Below, in pieces: positions 1 to 12,410 of a DNA stretch of 64,000 nt (the first letter of the stretch is position 1; the number at the start of each line of letters is the position of its first letter). The position numbers were made by a program, and so were the translations under genes. The notes beneath the pieces were generated by a model. It ran no database searches and was not told the origin of the DNA. It worked only from the letters and a program-made list of their open reading frames with translations. The DNA comes from Diphasiastrum complanatum (Eukaryota > Streptophyta > Lycopodiopsida > Lycopodiales > Lycopodiaceae). The stretch lies in contig CM055095.1 of NCBI GenBank assembly GCA_029204225.1, positions 12,734,399-12,798,398 on the forward strand, written 5' to 3'.

Positions 1-1800
1 CCATACTTGTCTTGTAGAATACGTTGTATAGTTAGTTTAATTTCAGAAAGTACTATGTGCCAAGGGGAGGGGAGACTTGAGCAGTTATGAACTGAAAGGA
101 ACTGAAGATGCTCAATCAGTTGATCAGCTTACATTGACCAAGAACATGTGGAGTTGTATAAGAATAAATAATGGAATATTCAAGCATTGTGGTTGCATAG
201 GTTAGCTTGCACATTGGCAACATTGGGAAAATTTTCAGAAATTAGTTGATGCTATAGATCTAGAGTATAGAGACCATGGACAACTTTTTGGGCCCTTTTA
301 TGACCCATCATCTGGGTACTTTTTACCACTCGGTTTGGCAACTTTTTTGATATCATTTGGACATGTAAAGCACATCTTAATAAGCACTATGTAATTGAGC
401 AACATATAATGCAAGAGGGAAATTAAGAGGCTTTGAAATCAGGTCAGATTTAGGGTTGCAAGAAAGATCATATGTAGACATGAGCGCCTCATCGTCAATG
501 GTTGGTTGATTGATTGTATCTTTTGGTTCATTGTACCTCAACTTAGCTTAGCATAGGCTTAGATTCATCTTACCGATTTACATCATCATAGACTATTTTT
601 ATGCTGTTTATGTTCTTTGGTTCTGTGTGTTTTGTGAATATCTTGGTTGTGGCCTGGGATTGTGATGGCATTGCCTTTATTCAGATCTTCAGGTCTGGTG
701 GATGCCAGAACTTTTTGTATCCAATCATAGTTTGGGAAGAAAACCATAATTTTCATTCTAGGGCACTACCTTTGCCGTAGAGAGGTGAATTTTCGGCTTC
801 GACATCATTCCAAACTCTTGGAAGCATCTTGATCAAGGCAGGCTATCTTAGCTATTACCGTGTTCAAATATAGATAGCAGAGAGCAAAACGTTACATATT
901 TTGCAGGTCTCTGATATGTTTTTCATCTGTGGAATTACGTTCTTCAGGATGCTATGTATTGTTAAGGTTTTTATGACATGGTGTTTGGGGAATCCATTTA
1001 TGGAAGTTGTTTAAAGTACTAAGAATAAGGGAGATTCCAATTTAGTTTTGTAGTAGGCACTTCATTGTTTTCATTGATCAGTGTACAACTTTCAGAATCC
1101 GATTACATGTAAGGTGTCTTATAGTAGGCACCAAGATATCTATTGGATCACTTGAAGTGGGGCATATCAAAATCTAGAGTTCAAGGCTTTTCCTGCTACT
1201 TCATTATTTTTGTCTTCCGCTCTAGATTAGTGTTGATTCCTCTTACTATTCATTGATCATATGTACAAGCTGAAAATGTTGAAGATGCACTTTTCATCTC
1301 TTGGTCTGTGTGATCATAGATCTTTATGTTTTTTAGGAGATGAGGACATATTTCAGTTACTAGCTATGGAGTGCTGAAATGTTTGCGATTATTTTGTGCT
1401 CTGGTGCATAATTCCTCGTTGGAAAATACACAACCATTTGCTTTGATTCATAGTTGCAAGCCACATTTCAGAACATGATCCAAAATGCATTTCGGATCAT
1501 GATCCGGGATTTCCCAGGGTCTCTCGGAACACATTTTTGGGGAGGCCAATATGGGTATCCGATTATAGGATTTTTTCAAGAGCATTTCACTTACCTAGCT
1601 TGCTAGGAGTGTCAAGAACAATGCGGTCTAGTTTTGGGCCATTTAGTGATTCTCTATCAAACATCTCTTTTTATTATGCAAATTGGAACCATATAGAACT
1701 TCATTGAACCACAACAAACCAAGAATAGTTATGAAGCATAAGTACCCACGTGAATAAACTCAACATGCTCAACAAAATATGAGTATACAGTGCCAATCTG
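1..1800. other. Unassigned non-coding sequence
   Basis: No coding exon, transposon domain or RNA gene could be recognised in these bases. The sequence is AT-rich, with stop codons in all frames and no open frame of useful length. It may be intergenic DNA or an intron of a gene beyond the left edge. Confidence 0.4.
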
Positions 1801-1812
1801 AAAGCATGATGC

Positions 1813-1864
1813 ACTTGGTGAAGTTTTTGCCTCATGAATGGACAAATAGAAAATGATAGCAAAC

Positions 1865-1902
<38 letters not shown>

Positions 1903-2162
1903 ATCAACACAGTATTGAAGTAAGCCATATTGAAACACATAAATCGAATAAAATGCACATGTAAAAACATGACAAATATATTGTACAATGTCAGGTTGCA
2001 TGGCATTGTAATAGGGTACAATGATGTTTGATAAACAGTGTAGAAATAATACATTGTATTAATAAGATTCTCATCTAACTCGTAGTCCGAATCAAGGCGT
2101 GGTGAGCCTGTGCCTTTGCCTTGGTGAAGTTTTTGCTTCATGAATAGAGAATTATAGCAAAC

Positions 2163-2242
<80 letters not shown>

Positions 2243-2440
2243 CCATATAAAATCAACACCGTATTGAAGTAAACCATATTGAAACACATAAATCGAGTAA
2301 AATGCACATGTGAAAACATGACAAATATATTGTAAAATGTCAGGTTGCATGGCATTGTAATGGGGTACAATGATATTTGATAAACAGTATAGAAATAGTA
2401 CATTGTATTAATAAGATTCTCATCTAACTCGTAATCCAAA
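1813..2440. repeat. 308-bp tandem duplication containing CT microsatellites
   Basis: Two successive units start with nearly the same bases (GGTGAAGTTTTTGC) at about 1815 and 2123. Both run through a CT tract, then the same flank ending near TCATCTAACTCGTA. The CT tract is about 32 bp in the first unit (1868-1899) and 74 bp in the second (2166-2239). The second unit also has a short extra segment after the tract. The flanks differ by only scattered substitutions, so the duplication is fairly recent and the tract has since expanded or contracted. Arginine-glutamate ORFs here are artefacts of the CT repeat. Confidence 0.85.
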
Positions 2441-2829
2441 TCACAGACTCTGTGGCAATGCCAAACAAGGAGTGGGGATTACTCTGAGGGTGCCATGCAT
2501 CGTGGTGAGCATGTGCCTTTGCCTCCACCTTTGCCTCTCTCTCCCTCTGCCTTCAATTGCCACCGCTATGTCGCTCCCTCTAGGTTGACCTCTTTGCTTG
2601 CGTGTTTGAGTATCCAAAATTTGTGATCTCATACCTCGGGAACGCCCTATAAACTTAGAGTCGACCTGGCCTACAACTATTTATGATGCTCTGCTCCTCT
2701 ATACAAGCAATGGACAATCCCCCCTCTCGGAACGTCTAGGTCACCCTCTAAGCCCTATGTGAATAGTGTCTCAACATCGGGGTCCACTGTCTTTCTTCCT
2801 CACCAGTCGCCTCTATATCTCCCTCCATT

Positions 2830-3320
2830 ATGACTCTCTTGATTCACAGCCTTAGTAAAAATGTCTACAGCCATGAACTGTGTTCTGCAAAAAATTAGAC
2901 ATACTTCTCTATTTAGAACTCTCTCTAACATAATGATATTTTATTTCAAAATGTTCACTCTTGGAATGAAACTTGGGATTCAGTGACAATGCAGTAGCAC
3001 TTTGGTCACAAAAAAATTGAGCTGGACTATTCTGAGGTAGTCAGATGTTAGAAAGTAATTGTCTAAGCGAAATGCCTTTTTTTATTGCATGTGAAATATA
3101 TTCTGCTTTATAGTAGGAGATAAGGCTATCGAAGTCTACTTTCTTCTATTCCATGAGATTGGACCATTTGTTGAGTAGGAATACATAACCTAATGTGGAT
3201 TTTCTTCCACATTTCTTGCCCAATTTGCATGTGTTAGCCATGCGGAACATGAATGTCTTCCGCATTGGGTTTGTTGTAGCACATGCACTGGTCCTTAATG
3301 GCTTGTACATATTTAGCACT
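2830..3320 (-). mobile_element. Ty1/copia RNase H remnant
   Basis: Read on the minus strand, this stretch encodes the end of a copia polyprotein. It has a piece reading KSTLGYVFLLNKW, then an AEYISHAIKKGISLRQLL-like piece, then SPAQFFCDQSATALSLNP, then FEIKYHYVRESS. These correspond to the RNase H motifs normally written as STSGYVF, SSTEAEY, CDNQSA and KHIDIKYHFVRE. Several stops and a changed AEY neighbourhood show it is dead. A purine-rich stretch on the minus strand near 2820 (GGAGGGAGA) could be its polypurine tract, with LTR remnants down to about 2640; that part is inference. Confidence 0.7.
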
Positions 3321-3339
3321 ATGTAAGTGTCTTCCAATG

Positions 3340-4100
3340 AGTTAATAAATAAATGTAAAATTTGTAATGCTATTTTTACATGTGGTAACCAATTCCATCG
3401 ATGTCTCTCATCCTTTCATTCTATTTATTGAAATCAATGGCCAACCGCTTCCCCTCGCTCCCTAGTAAATCCTAGGTTACTGTAATCCATCCATGAAACC
3501 GGACAAAATGCGAACGAACATTAGTCCCTTTCCATAGCAAGGAAGAGAAGAAAGACCACACCATTGTCCTAGTTGATATGTTGAGAAGTGATGTCAAAAT
3601 ACCCCTAGGCACCTTACTCAATATGCATCCGACCCTCTGGGAAGGATTGAAAACTTACTTAGATGGACCAGGTCCGCTCATTTGTACTTCTTCTTAGAAC
3701 TTGTAGACTATAAATAACAAATCAAAATGGTATAAGACTATCACTATGACCCAAATGAGGTAGTTATTCAATTTGCTTTATTCAACATTAACTTTGTATT
3801 AATCTTTTCCCATAACGATTACAATGTATCCTTATTGTTTTAGCTTTTCAAAAACTAAAAGCTGAAACTTTTCACACGACTTTTTCTAAACCTTACAACA
3901 ACAAAAATGTTCTTACTAAACTCTTGTGACAAAGAATGAATTCAAAACACTTGAGCTCTCATCAAATTCATTCAAGAAGAAAACAACATGGAAATCCAAT
4001 TGAAGGTATTGCTCCTCGAATTTGACAACAATATAGATTTTCCTTCAAGCTTCACCAATCACTCTGAATAGATCTGCAATACAACACTCTCATGCTAAGG
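3340..4100. other. Unassigned sequence
   Basis: No open reading frame, domain or repeat is recognisable. It probably holds more of the decayed copia element whose RNase H lies to the left, but no reverse-transcriptase motif was found. Confidence 0.3.
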
Positions 4101-4103
4101 AAG

Positions 4104-4465
4104 CGAATGGCAGATGCGGACGCGCGTCCGGACACGCGTCCACGTCCGGACACGGACGTGCCAGGGGTGCGTCCACGTCCGCACGCGTCCGATTTTTATT
4201 TTTTTTTAGTTTTTTAAAAAAAAATTCAAAAAAAATTAAAAAAAATTAAAAAAAATTGCTTCCGGACCCCCGGACACGTGCGTCCAAACCCTGGACGCAT
4301 TTGTTTTTTTTTTTGAAAAAATTAAAAAAAATAAAAAATAAAAAATAGACTCGTCCAACCCCGCGTCCGAGGGTCGGACGCATCCAGGTCTGGACGCCAG
4401 ACGCAGACTCGTCCGGGTCCGAACGCCGGACTCAGGCAAAACAGCCCGGACCCTCATGTCTGCGG
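4104..4465. repeat. GC-rich GGACG/CGTCC repeat block around an A/T-only core
   Basis: The block has two GC-rich arms built from variants of the self-complementary words GGACGCGTCC and GTCCGGAC. Between and within them lie A/T homopolymer stretches (about 4194-4256 and 4303-4348). Much of each arm can pair with the other or with itself. Its composition contrasts sharply with the flanks, and the ends (about 4110 and 4465) have weakly related bases in inverted orientation (GCAGATGCGGACGC against GCAGACATGAGGGTCC). A foldback or MITE-type element is the likeliest reading, but no target duplication was identified. Confidence 0.5.
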
Positions 4466-5660
4466 AGTCTCATGCAATAATGAATATAAATTACTATATA
4501 ATAGGAAACCTATATAAAATTTTAGTCGACAATTTGAAAGGCATGAAATGAGCAAGGTTAACACAACTACAATGGATCTCAAAATATAAAACTAAGACAT
4601 TTTTAAAATGACAATACAAAATTAACATAAGGTCCATGTTTTGCCAAAAGAAAGCTCAACGCAGATCATAAATCAAGTATGCTTGTGCATTAACTATAGT
4701 CATTTGGTCTTTTCAACATACATATTCATTTACACACATTCTATATTTACATGAGTTTTCTTCTAGGGACAATCTCCTCAAACAACATTGCTAACCACAT
4801 CTATTAGTCCAATGAATTAGAATCATGGTAGCATCTACTTGTTCATTATCAAATTTTCTAAAACACTTTTTTCTTTAACATTAAAGAAATCTACAAGATT
4901 ACATAAATCTACAAAATAGAGTGCCAAGAAATACATCAAGTCCACATCGATCAAACTTATGATTTAAAACGCAAAGAAGGCATTAAAAAAAAATCAAAAA
5001 CACTATGTCATAAATTAATCATTTCATGAGCAATCTGGATCTTGTTAAAGAGAGAAAATAGCTAATAGGACTAAAAGTACTCAAAAGTATATTGGTATTT
5101 GAAAAGACAATATAATGTCCCTCTGTCTCAAATGCTACCTTGTAAAAATCAACGTTTACACAATGATCTCAAAGATAAAAAACAGCTTATATTGAACTTG
5201 ATTCAAGGCTAGAGTTGAAGGTTTAAAATTTCTGGTCAGCTTATCCTGGTTGCATGTTACCTATGTTAGATGAAAAAGCAAAAGGAAACCCATTCAAATA
5301 TTTCAAACCAATCAATCTATTCCAACATAGCCATTCCAACTATTTTTTGAATCAAGGGTTGATATCTTAATTGTCAAATTAGCTTCTTAAATGTTGGGTT
5401 CTTGGGTTTGGTGGATTCTGGTACAAAGACTCCCTTTTCCATTCGTCCATAAGAACAGAAATGAATTTCAAAGCTTCTTCAAGCCACACCAAACCCTCTC
5501 ACTTATCTAATCAGTCCATAAGAACAGCTTACCAATTGGCTAAATTACTGTACAATTTTCCTTGATCGGTAATAAGCACAGGTGCATAATATATGTACAT
5601 ATACTCCACACTGCATAAATTATTATTATGATAATGCACTCTGCAGCATAAGGCTACAGA
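4466..5660. other. AT-rich intergenic sequence downstream of the CAP-G2 gene
   Basis: No coding or transposon signal was seen. The part nearest 5660 lies just beyond the CAP-G2 stop codon on the minus strand and should contain its 3' untranslated region. An AATAAT-type word occurs near 5620-5630 on that strand, which is only a weak polyadenylation candidate. Confidence 0.4.
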
Positions 5661-5662
5661 AG

Positions 5663-8600
5663 TTAGTTTCCTCGTTCCTTATTGATTTCTTGAAAACATG
5701 GAGAGTTTATGGTCTCTCTCAAAAGCCTCTGGGCTAAAACAAGCTTTTGCTCATCTTTTTGCCTTTCTAGAGATGATGATGATGAGGCTTCTTCTATTTC
5801 AAAACTTACTTTACTATACACGTCCTTTAGTCCTGCGAGCAAGACATTTTTGGGCCTACCTATTCCCCACCTCTGTTGGGATACTCTGCATCCTAGAATC
5901 TTTCTGCATATTAGATCAACAGATCCTAATGCATCCGAGTAGATTTTTTTTTGTACACATTCACCTGCAAATGCAAGAATTTTGATGGCAAATGCTTCCA
6001 CAATCTCAGGATTTCCCTTTTGGAAAAGTTTGACGATAGCTGTCATTAAATTCATAGCTGACCTGCTAGATACCGTCTTTTCTTTGGCAGATAAAGTATC
6101 GTCGGAAGACCCTGACTTGTTGCCTTCTTCCTCTTCTATCTCTACCTGTGCTTCTGGATTATGATTGTTAGTATCAAGTAGTTCTGAAGGAGAAAGAGAT
6201 TGGAACGATAATAGGGCGAGGTGATGCAACCATGGTCTGCTGAGTGGCTGCTTGTCATCTCGGAAGAGAACGTCCAAAGCAATTGCTTCTTCCTGGTCCA
6301 GGGTACTTCCAGGATTTTGATTCCCTTCAAATGCAACCCTGGTCATTGGTATGCGTGTCACAGCAATAAGCAAATCAGGAATCCAGGATTTTAACGTGGG
6401 CATTAGAGATACACTCGATCCAGATCTGTTCTTCTGCTCAGTATTTGTAATCAGGTCCAAGAGACAGTTCGCTAGTGCTGACAAATCTAGTATATATGCA
6501 GAAGTATCTTTCATACATATATTTATGAGCTTTGCAGCATAAGTTGATGACGCCTTCAAGCAGCCTGAAAGATCCTTGAGTGCTACAGCCAACGAATCAG
6601 TTTCATCTGCCTTAGCGTTATCCATTGAAGTTGCCAACTTGATTGCATCTGACATCAACATGATAGAAGCACATGCGAATCTAACACATGATGACTGCAC
6701 TGATTTTTCCGCAATCAGTCCGAGATCGAAAGCATCCAGAGTTGATCTTAAGAGGGCGGTTATCATCCTGACCACTTGAACTCCACCGATATGGTTGAGC
6801 GGAGCTTCTGCAACCATCGCACACACAAGAACTCTTCAAATTAACAACAGAGTGCTTTGCCACAGCGTGAAAATGAGAAAGGGAAAAACCAGCTGCAACA
6901 GGATTGAAGATGAAAGTAGTGCGCCTTTACAAAACTAACTCAAAACCAAACAAACTGGAGAGCTACAAAGGTTTATTGCTGTGTTGTAGAGGTTCACACC
7001 TTTTTGGCGCATTCCTCGTATTCCTGATTTCTTGGCTTTACCGGAAGATTGAGGGCACGCAATCTCTGATTGGAGTTTCTCACTACTCACTGTTTCGTTT
7101 TGAACTTGAGGATATTCTTCAGCCTCTCGTCGAGAGCTTGCACTTGCACGCATATCTGAAAAACATCTTGAAGATGTGTTTAGCAATTTTTTGGCCCAAA
7201 CAAGTAGCTCCTCAATGACTGAATCGAAGGCCTTCTGCAGAAGGATCACAAGTACTGTCAAGAAACTACATAGGATGACAAGGAAAAGCCACTTGCCGGA
7301 GATTTTGAAGCCCATTAATGTATACACCAATCTCACTAAGTTGTTGAAAACTAGCAACTTGCAGTTAAGTTACAGTTGAGCTGAGCACTTTAGAGCAAGT
7401 CGAGTTGACGAAATTTGTCCATTATTCATGGCGTAGTAAACAGTCAGATGAAGGATTTCGAACTCATCTAATGGGGAGGTCATACTATGTAAAGAACATA
7501 ACCCTGAACAAAGCTTATTCAATTCGATAAGAAGCTAGGCGTTAATCAGCATTATATCCTGTACAAATCTCGCCAAGTTCTTGAAATGAAAGGCGTGTCT
7601 AGCAGGAAGATTATGTCCAATTTCAAGAAACCAGCTGTATCAAACTTGTGGCAAGCAAAACCTTAAATCTGGCGGTGAATCTGCTTACCAACATTGGTCC
7701 TGGAGCTTTGGCTGTAGATTTGACATTACTGTAATGCTTTTGTCTTTTCCTGCTGCTTTCCGTATTGAGAATGTTGCTCAAATTGTCATGTTCAAGAGTT
7801 AAGTGGGCTGATAAGCCCAAATAAGCCACAACTGGTGATAATAGCATCCCTCTAGCAATAAGGTCGCATTCGACAAAGTTTGTGAGAGTTAGCTGTGCTA
7901 GTTTTCTTAGGTAGGCCAAAAGTTCAGGCAAGAACTTGCACGAAAGCAGAGCCTTTCTAGTTTCGCTCTGTGACAGCAAATTCTCGACCTGCCATGCAGC
8001 CCCAGCTGCAGCTATGAAATGACGTTCAGAAGAAGAAATGCTGCCGACATTGTCATTGGGCTCTAAAGAAGAGAACTCCTTTATTCTCGTTGCTTTGGTT
8101 CTAGAAGAGTTTGCGCGTTTGCTTCCTCTTTTGGTTTGGGAACCTAGTCTTTTAGCAGCTGCATCCCTTAGGTTGGTGTTGGATGCAATGCTCGAGTAAT
8201 CTACTGCACTCAAAAGATCGATCAGGGAGCTAATGAGGTCGTCAAACCCACCCCAGGCCAGCACAAAAGCATGCACTGCCTTGATTTCGTGGCGTGCTGA
8301 CGAATCGGGGCTAATATTTCGTTTGGAAATTACGAGGGCCTCGCAGTACTGAAGAAGCTCAGGTACGTGTGTAGGAGGTATAAGAGATGCAAGTCGCATG
8401 ATAGAAGAGCGTGCACGAGGTGTAGTAGCTGCCTTCAGGAGGGAATTGAGTATGTCTCCTGTAAAGAATTTCCCTAGAGCATTTCTCCATTCTTCTGAAC
8501 TTGCCATGCTATTGCATACCTCAGCAAGTGCAAGAATGATGCCTTCAAGCTCTTTAGTCTCCACCGATCCACACTGTGCCAATCTACTTAAGGTGACGGC

Positions 8601-11166
8601 CAGCTCCAAAAGTGAAGCAGGAGATGCTCCTTCTTCCATAGCCCAGGCGCAAAATCGTCCACCTGCTTCTGGAAACCTTTTGATCAACGCAAAGCAACGA
8701 TTGCAAGCCTCTGCTACCGGAAGTTTTGCAGGAAAATAAGTTGGGATTAGAAGTCTGGTCAAACGGCGGGCTACAGCATCATTGTCAGTTGCCAGTGAAG
8801 ATAGAATCGAATCCAAATTCGCTACCTGCAATAGAAAAGTTTCATACTCACGAGTTACTAGACTTGCTCTTTCCTTCAAAAAAAATGTTCTGCTTTCATG
8901 ATATTACGTATTGAAAATCTCTCCAAAACACACCTTGTAAAACTTGATTGAACGAATGTCCTTGATAGCTAAGAGCAGGTCTGTGACGCCTAGCCTGACA
9001 TTGAGTACTGGATCTTTGAGCACGGGTGCAAGTTTAGGAAGCAAAGCTCTGAGGAGAGGATGGCTATGAGGATTTTCAAGCAGGTAAGTCACGCCTCGCA
9101 GCACTGCCAATCTCACGGTGCTACTTGATTGATCTTTAGATATATCACGTACTATGTGGGAAAGAAGGCGGACCGTACTCGCTGAAGGGATGATTTCCCA
9201 AAACAACCTCAATATTCTGCAGACACCTTCCACGGCAACACTTCTAATGTCAGGACTTGCATCAAACAGCAACTTCTCTAAAAGTGTGAACTGCTTCTCA
9301 AGCAGAGCCTCCTTTTCTTCTTTAGGTGCTTCAGGATCCTGAAGGGGAAACATATCAATCAACAGGAGAAGTGCATTTCGTCGAACATTTGAGTTTGCAA
9401 CCTGCAGTGGGAAACAAAAACAAAAAAAGCACGCACTTAGTCTGATTCAACTTCGCTTGCCCTACGGTAAAGCCATTCCTCTATGAAGAAAAATCATCAA
9501 ACAAGGAGAAGTTAAAAAAATGTGCAGCTTGTAAGAGGCAAACTGTTCAGCTTTATTTGAAAATGCAGAAACGTTAGTCCTTTCACAAGACTCTGGATGA
9601 GAGAGACAAGTGACGAACGGGAGACAGTATCAATAAAAGAGAATCTACAAACTACTAATCATTTCAGAAATATGGAAATGAAGTATCTAGCGGTCGCATT
9701 ACTTAACGTTGAAGATCAGAAAAAATTGATAGGAGGGTAAACAAGGAAATCCATTATCAGAAACCCTAAAGAAAACTGAAATAGAGAAGGGAAGGGGATA
9801 TAGATAACCAACAAATTACAACCAAGCCTGAAACAAGTTGAGGTTTTTGCTCATTGCGGTTCTCTGACACCCTTGAAGTATTATTTGAGCGAAACTGAAG
9901 TTTACTTTCAAAACCTATCACCTGTCGAATTCTCGGAAGAGCGTTTTGTTTTAAGGGTTGATTAAAGTAGCAAGCCACTATTACCTGCAATGCTCGAAAC
10001 AAAAGAGGTTCCTGTAATCTGAAAAGCATCCCTTCGACACCTTCCTCCGCTCTCTGACAATTAAAAGCCTCTAAGACCTTTCTCGCCGAGGAAGCCAAGG
10101 CTTTACTAGATGCATACACGGCTCCTTCTATCAACCTTTGTATGCAGGAGTGCTCGATCACATAAAGGCATGGTCCAACGTCTACTTTCCAAGCACGATA
10201 CAGGATTTCCCCGTAAGCATGTAAGATGGACTTGCGCCCGAATGGAATCTGCGAAAAGATAATACAAGCTAGCTCTTTCACCAACTGCGCATTTAGCCCG
10301 AAAAGAAATGATATGAAGCGCTGGCCATCAACTGAGCGCAAGTATAATGGAGTGACAATGCAGCGAATAAGCAAGTGCTTCAAGTCGACTGCGCTCTCAT
10401 CCATAAAGTCAAACAAAAGAAGGGCATCTCGCATTAAATAGGCACGGCGCACATCCACCTTCCGGTTAGAGCCGAGAGATTTAGAAAGAAGAAAAGGCAA
10501 GGACTGCGCCACAAGAGCTTCTCGTCCTGGAAACCCTTCGCGCCAACATTGCTCGCAAAGCCTAGCTATTGAATCTTGCAGATCTGGGGCATCCTCTAGA
10601 AACACTAGTATATCATGCAAGCTTTTCACAATATGCAGAACCCCCCTGACTTCAAATACCCTCTTATTCTGACCACCCTCGCACATGATGCTTAGTTGTG
10701 CTAATGTTACAGAAGCTCTTAGAACTGCCACAACTTCCTTCCGACTTTTCAAAGTTTTACTTAAAGGAACTTGTCTGCCATCACAGTTTTCATCCGTCCC
10801 AATCAGTTCTTCGGTCTCACCAGCTTTACGAGACTTATCGCCATCATCCATTGGAATTCTTGAGCTCCCCGAGCTTGTACCCATTTTTGCACTTCTCTTT
10901 GAAGCAGTCCTGCTCCTGCATCCGCGCTCTTTTTCCGCAGTTGCGTCTGCAGGAACAGGAGGCAGCTGCTTTAGAGCATCTACTGCAACTTCCGCAAGGT
11001 TACCAAGAGCTTCACACAAGGCAGACGCACATTTTTTGCTGCATTTCCCGAGAACTGTTTGTAAAACCGACTTAACATTGCGGCCATGGTGATCCACTAC
11101 AATTCTGAAAAATTCATCTGGTGATTCCAGCGATTCAGATAGTGCTTCTTCCAGAGGCACCTTCAT
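5663..11166 (-). CDS. NCAPG2: Condensin-2 complex subunit G2 (CAP-G2), five exons
   Basis: CAP-G2 is the HEAT-repeat subunit of condensin II; with SMC2/SMC4, CAP-H2 and CAP-D3 it compacts chromosomes in the nucleus. Exons on the minus strand: 9985-11166, 8934-9401, 7689-8825, 7000-7234 and 5663-6807. All introns are GT-AG and the phases (0,0,0,1) close without a stop, giving about 1388 residues, somewhat longer than I expect for this family. ATG at 11166 is preceded in frame by TAG two codons upstream. Residues about 238-400 match the Condensin2nSMC domain (RRAYLMRDALLLF, SQIPFGRKSILHAYGEI). Exon 2 carries HEAT repeats typical of the family (VRRNALLLLIDMFPLQDP, LNVRLGVTDLLLAIK, SIKFYK). Residues about 70-145 are a polar linker. 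Exon 3 has basic nuclear-signal-like stretches (KRGSKRANSSRTKATR, RKRQKH). The first three exons are the most certain; the exon 3-4 join is inferred from splice signals and frame. Confidence 0.88.
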
Positions 11167-11174
11167 CTTCTAAA

Positions 11175-12050
11175 CTACTTGCAAGGCTCTAGATTCCGCA
11201 AATATGAGAAAAAGATAAGGCAGGGAAAGGACGTAAAGCGTGTAAACACCGTGATCATCACTCAAAACCTCGCATTTTGCAGAAACAAGTATGAAAGCAT
11301 ACTTCATATATGCATCATGAGATTAGCTTTTCCGCAACTTTTGATGCATACATTTGTGGCAAGCATGTGGTGAAGAGCAGCAGATTTGTGTATATGACTG
11401 CCTAAAAGTTGAATGAAGGGATCCGTGAAGATGCTGCTGTTGCTGCGCTTTCCATTTCCCATATGCATTTGAAAGAAGTGCAGCACCCATTGCGCTTGCC
11501 AGATTGATTATCTGGTTGATTCAATCCCTGACATGAATTTGTAAGAAATAGAAGGAGAAGGAGAAGGAGAAGGAGAACGAGAGATAAAGATGATCGCCAT
11601 AGCCCATGTTGAAACGTAAGTGAGCGGGTAAACTTGAAATTTGAATCACTTCAACGGCTTTATATTTTTGACTTTTGACTCGTCTCTTGGGGAATATTTG
11701 TAGCATTTGTTTAGGAAAATCGGCAAAAAAGGAAATGGAATTCACAAGTTTTCTAAAACCCAGTATTTTTGACGATTTCTTATATAAGCATATAAACCTT
11801 TTTATGAGTAAAAGTCTTTAAATAAATGAGAAGTTTTATAAAATGCAGGTTTTCTAGGGATAATTGAAAAGAGGTTTCCCAGCACTAATTTGTAGCTCTT
11901 CGTCACTCAAGTTTAAAACTCACTCATACAAAATAACAAGCTTGGAATTTTTATTCTTCTTGTATGTCATCATTGTATGACTGATTGGGAATAGAACACC
12001 TAATCTTGAAGGGGGGAAATCATGATTCCTAACCATCTCAATGTCTCACC
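11175..12050. promoter_or_regulatory. Upstream region of the CAP-G2 gene with a TTCTCC-type tract
   Basis: This interval lies 5' of the CAP-G2 start. On the gene's strand it carries a pyrimidine tract of repeated CTTCTC units (11551-11582), about 390 bases before the ATG. Such pyrimidine patches are common in plant core promoters and 5' leaders. The transcription start and any TATA element could not be fixed. No other gene was seen here. Confidence 0.4.
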
Positions 12051-12055
12051 ACTTA

Positions 12056-12407
12056 GAGCGCCTTTCCATGTTCACCCCGTCACCCAGGCAACACGAGTTG
12101 CCCAACGGGTGAAGGGGTTTGCAAATTTTCCAGAAATTAGCTCCTGGAGAGAACGGGTGACATAGGTTGATGTGCAGCGGGGGTGAGGGGGTGAGCATGG
12201 AAGTTCTTTCCATGCTCACCCCGTCAACCGTGTGCTACATCACCCTACGTCATCTTTCCACTTGAGAGAACGGGTGACCCATTCTTTCCAAGAGTTGATT
12301 TTTGAGAAAATTGCAAACTTTCTCACCAGTTCAGCAACCCATGGTATTGTGAGACGTCACTCTACCCGGGTGAGGGGGGGAGGGGGGGTGAGCATGGAAA
12401 GGCTCTC
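12056..12407. mobile_element. Probable Tourist/PIF-Harbinger-like MITE
   Basis: A 352-bp segment has imperfect terminal inverted repeats. The left end reads GAGCGCCTTTCCATGTTCAC and the reverse complement of the right end reads GAGAGCCTTTCCATGCTCAC. The trinucleotide TTA flanks it on both sides (12053-12055 and 12408-12410), the TWA-type target duplication of PIF/Harbinger elements. An internal copy of the end motif (TTTCCATGCTCACCCCGTC, near 12208) adds to its foldback potential. It has no coding capacity, so it would be a non-autonomous element. Confidence 0.65.
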
Positions 12408-12410
12408 TTA

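Noticed and set aside
5698-6779. Plus-strand open frames inside the CAP-G2 exons
   Set aside because: They are antisense shadows of the coding exon, with no motifs of their own.
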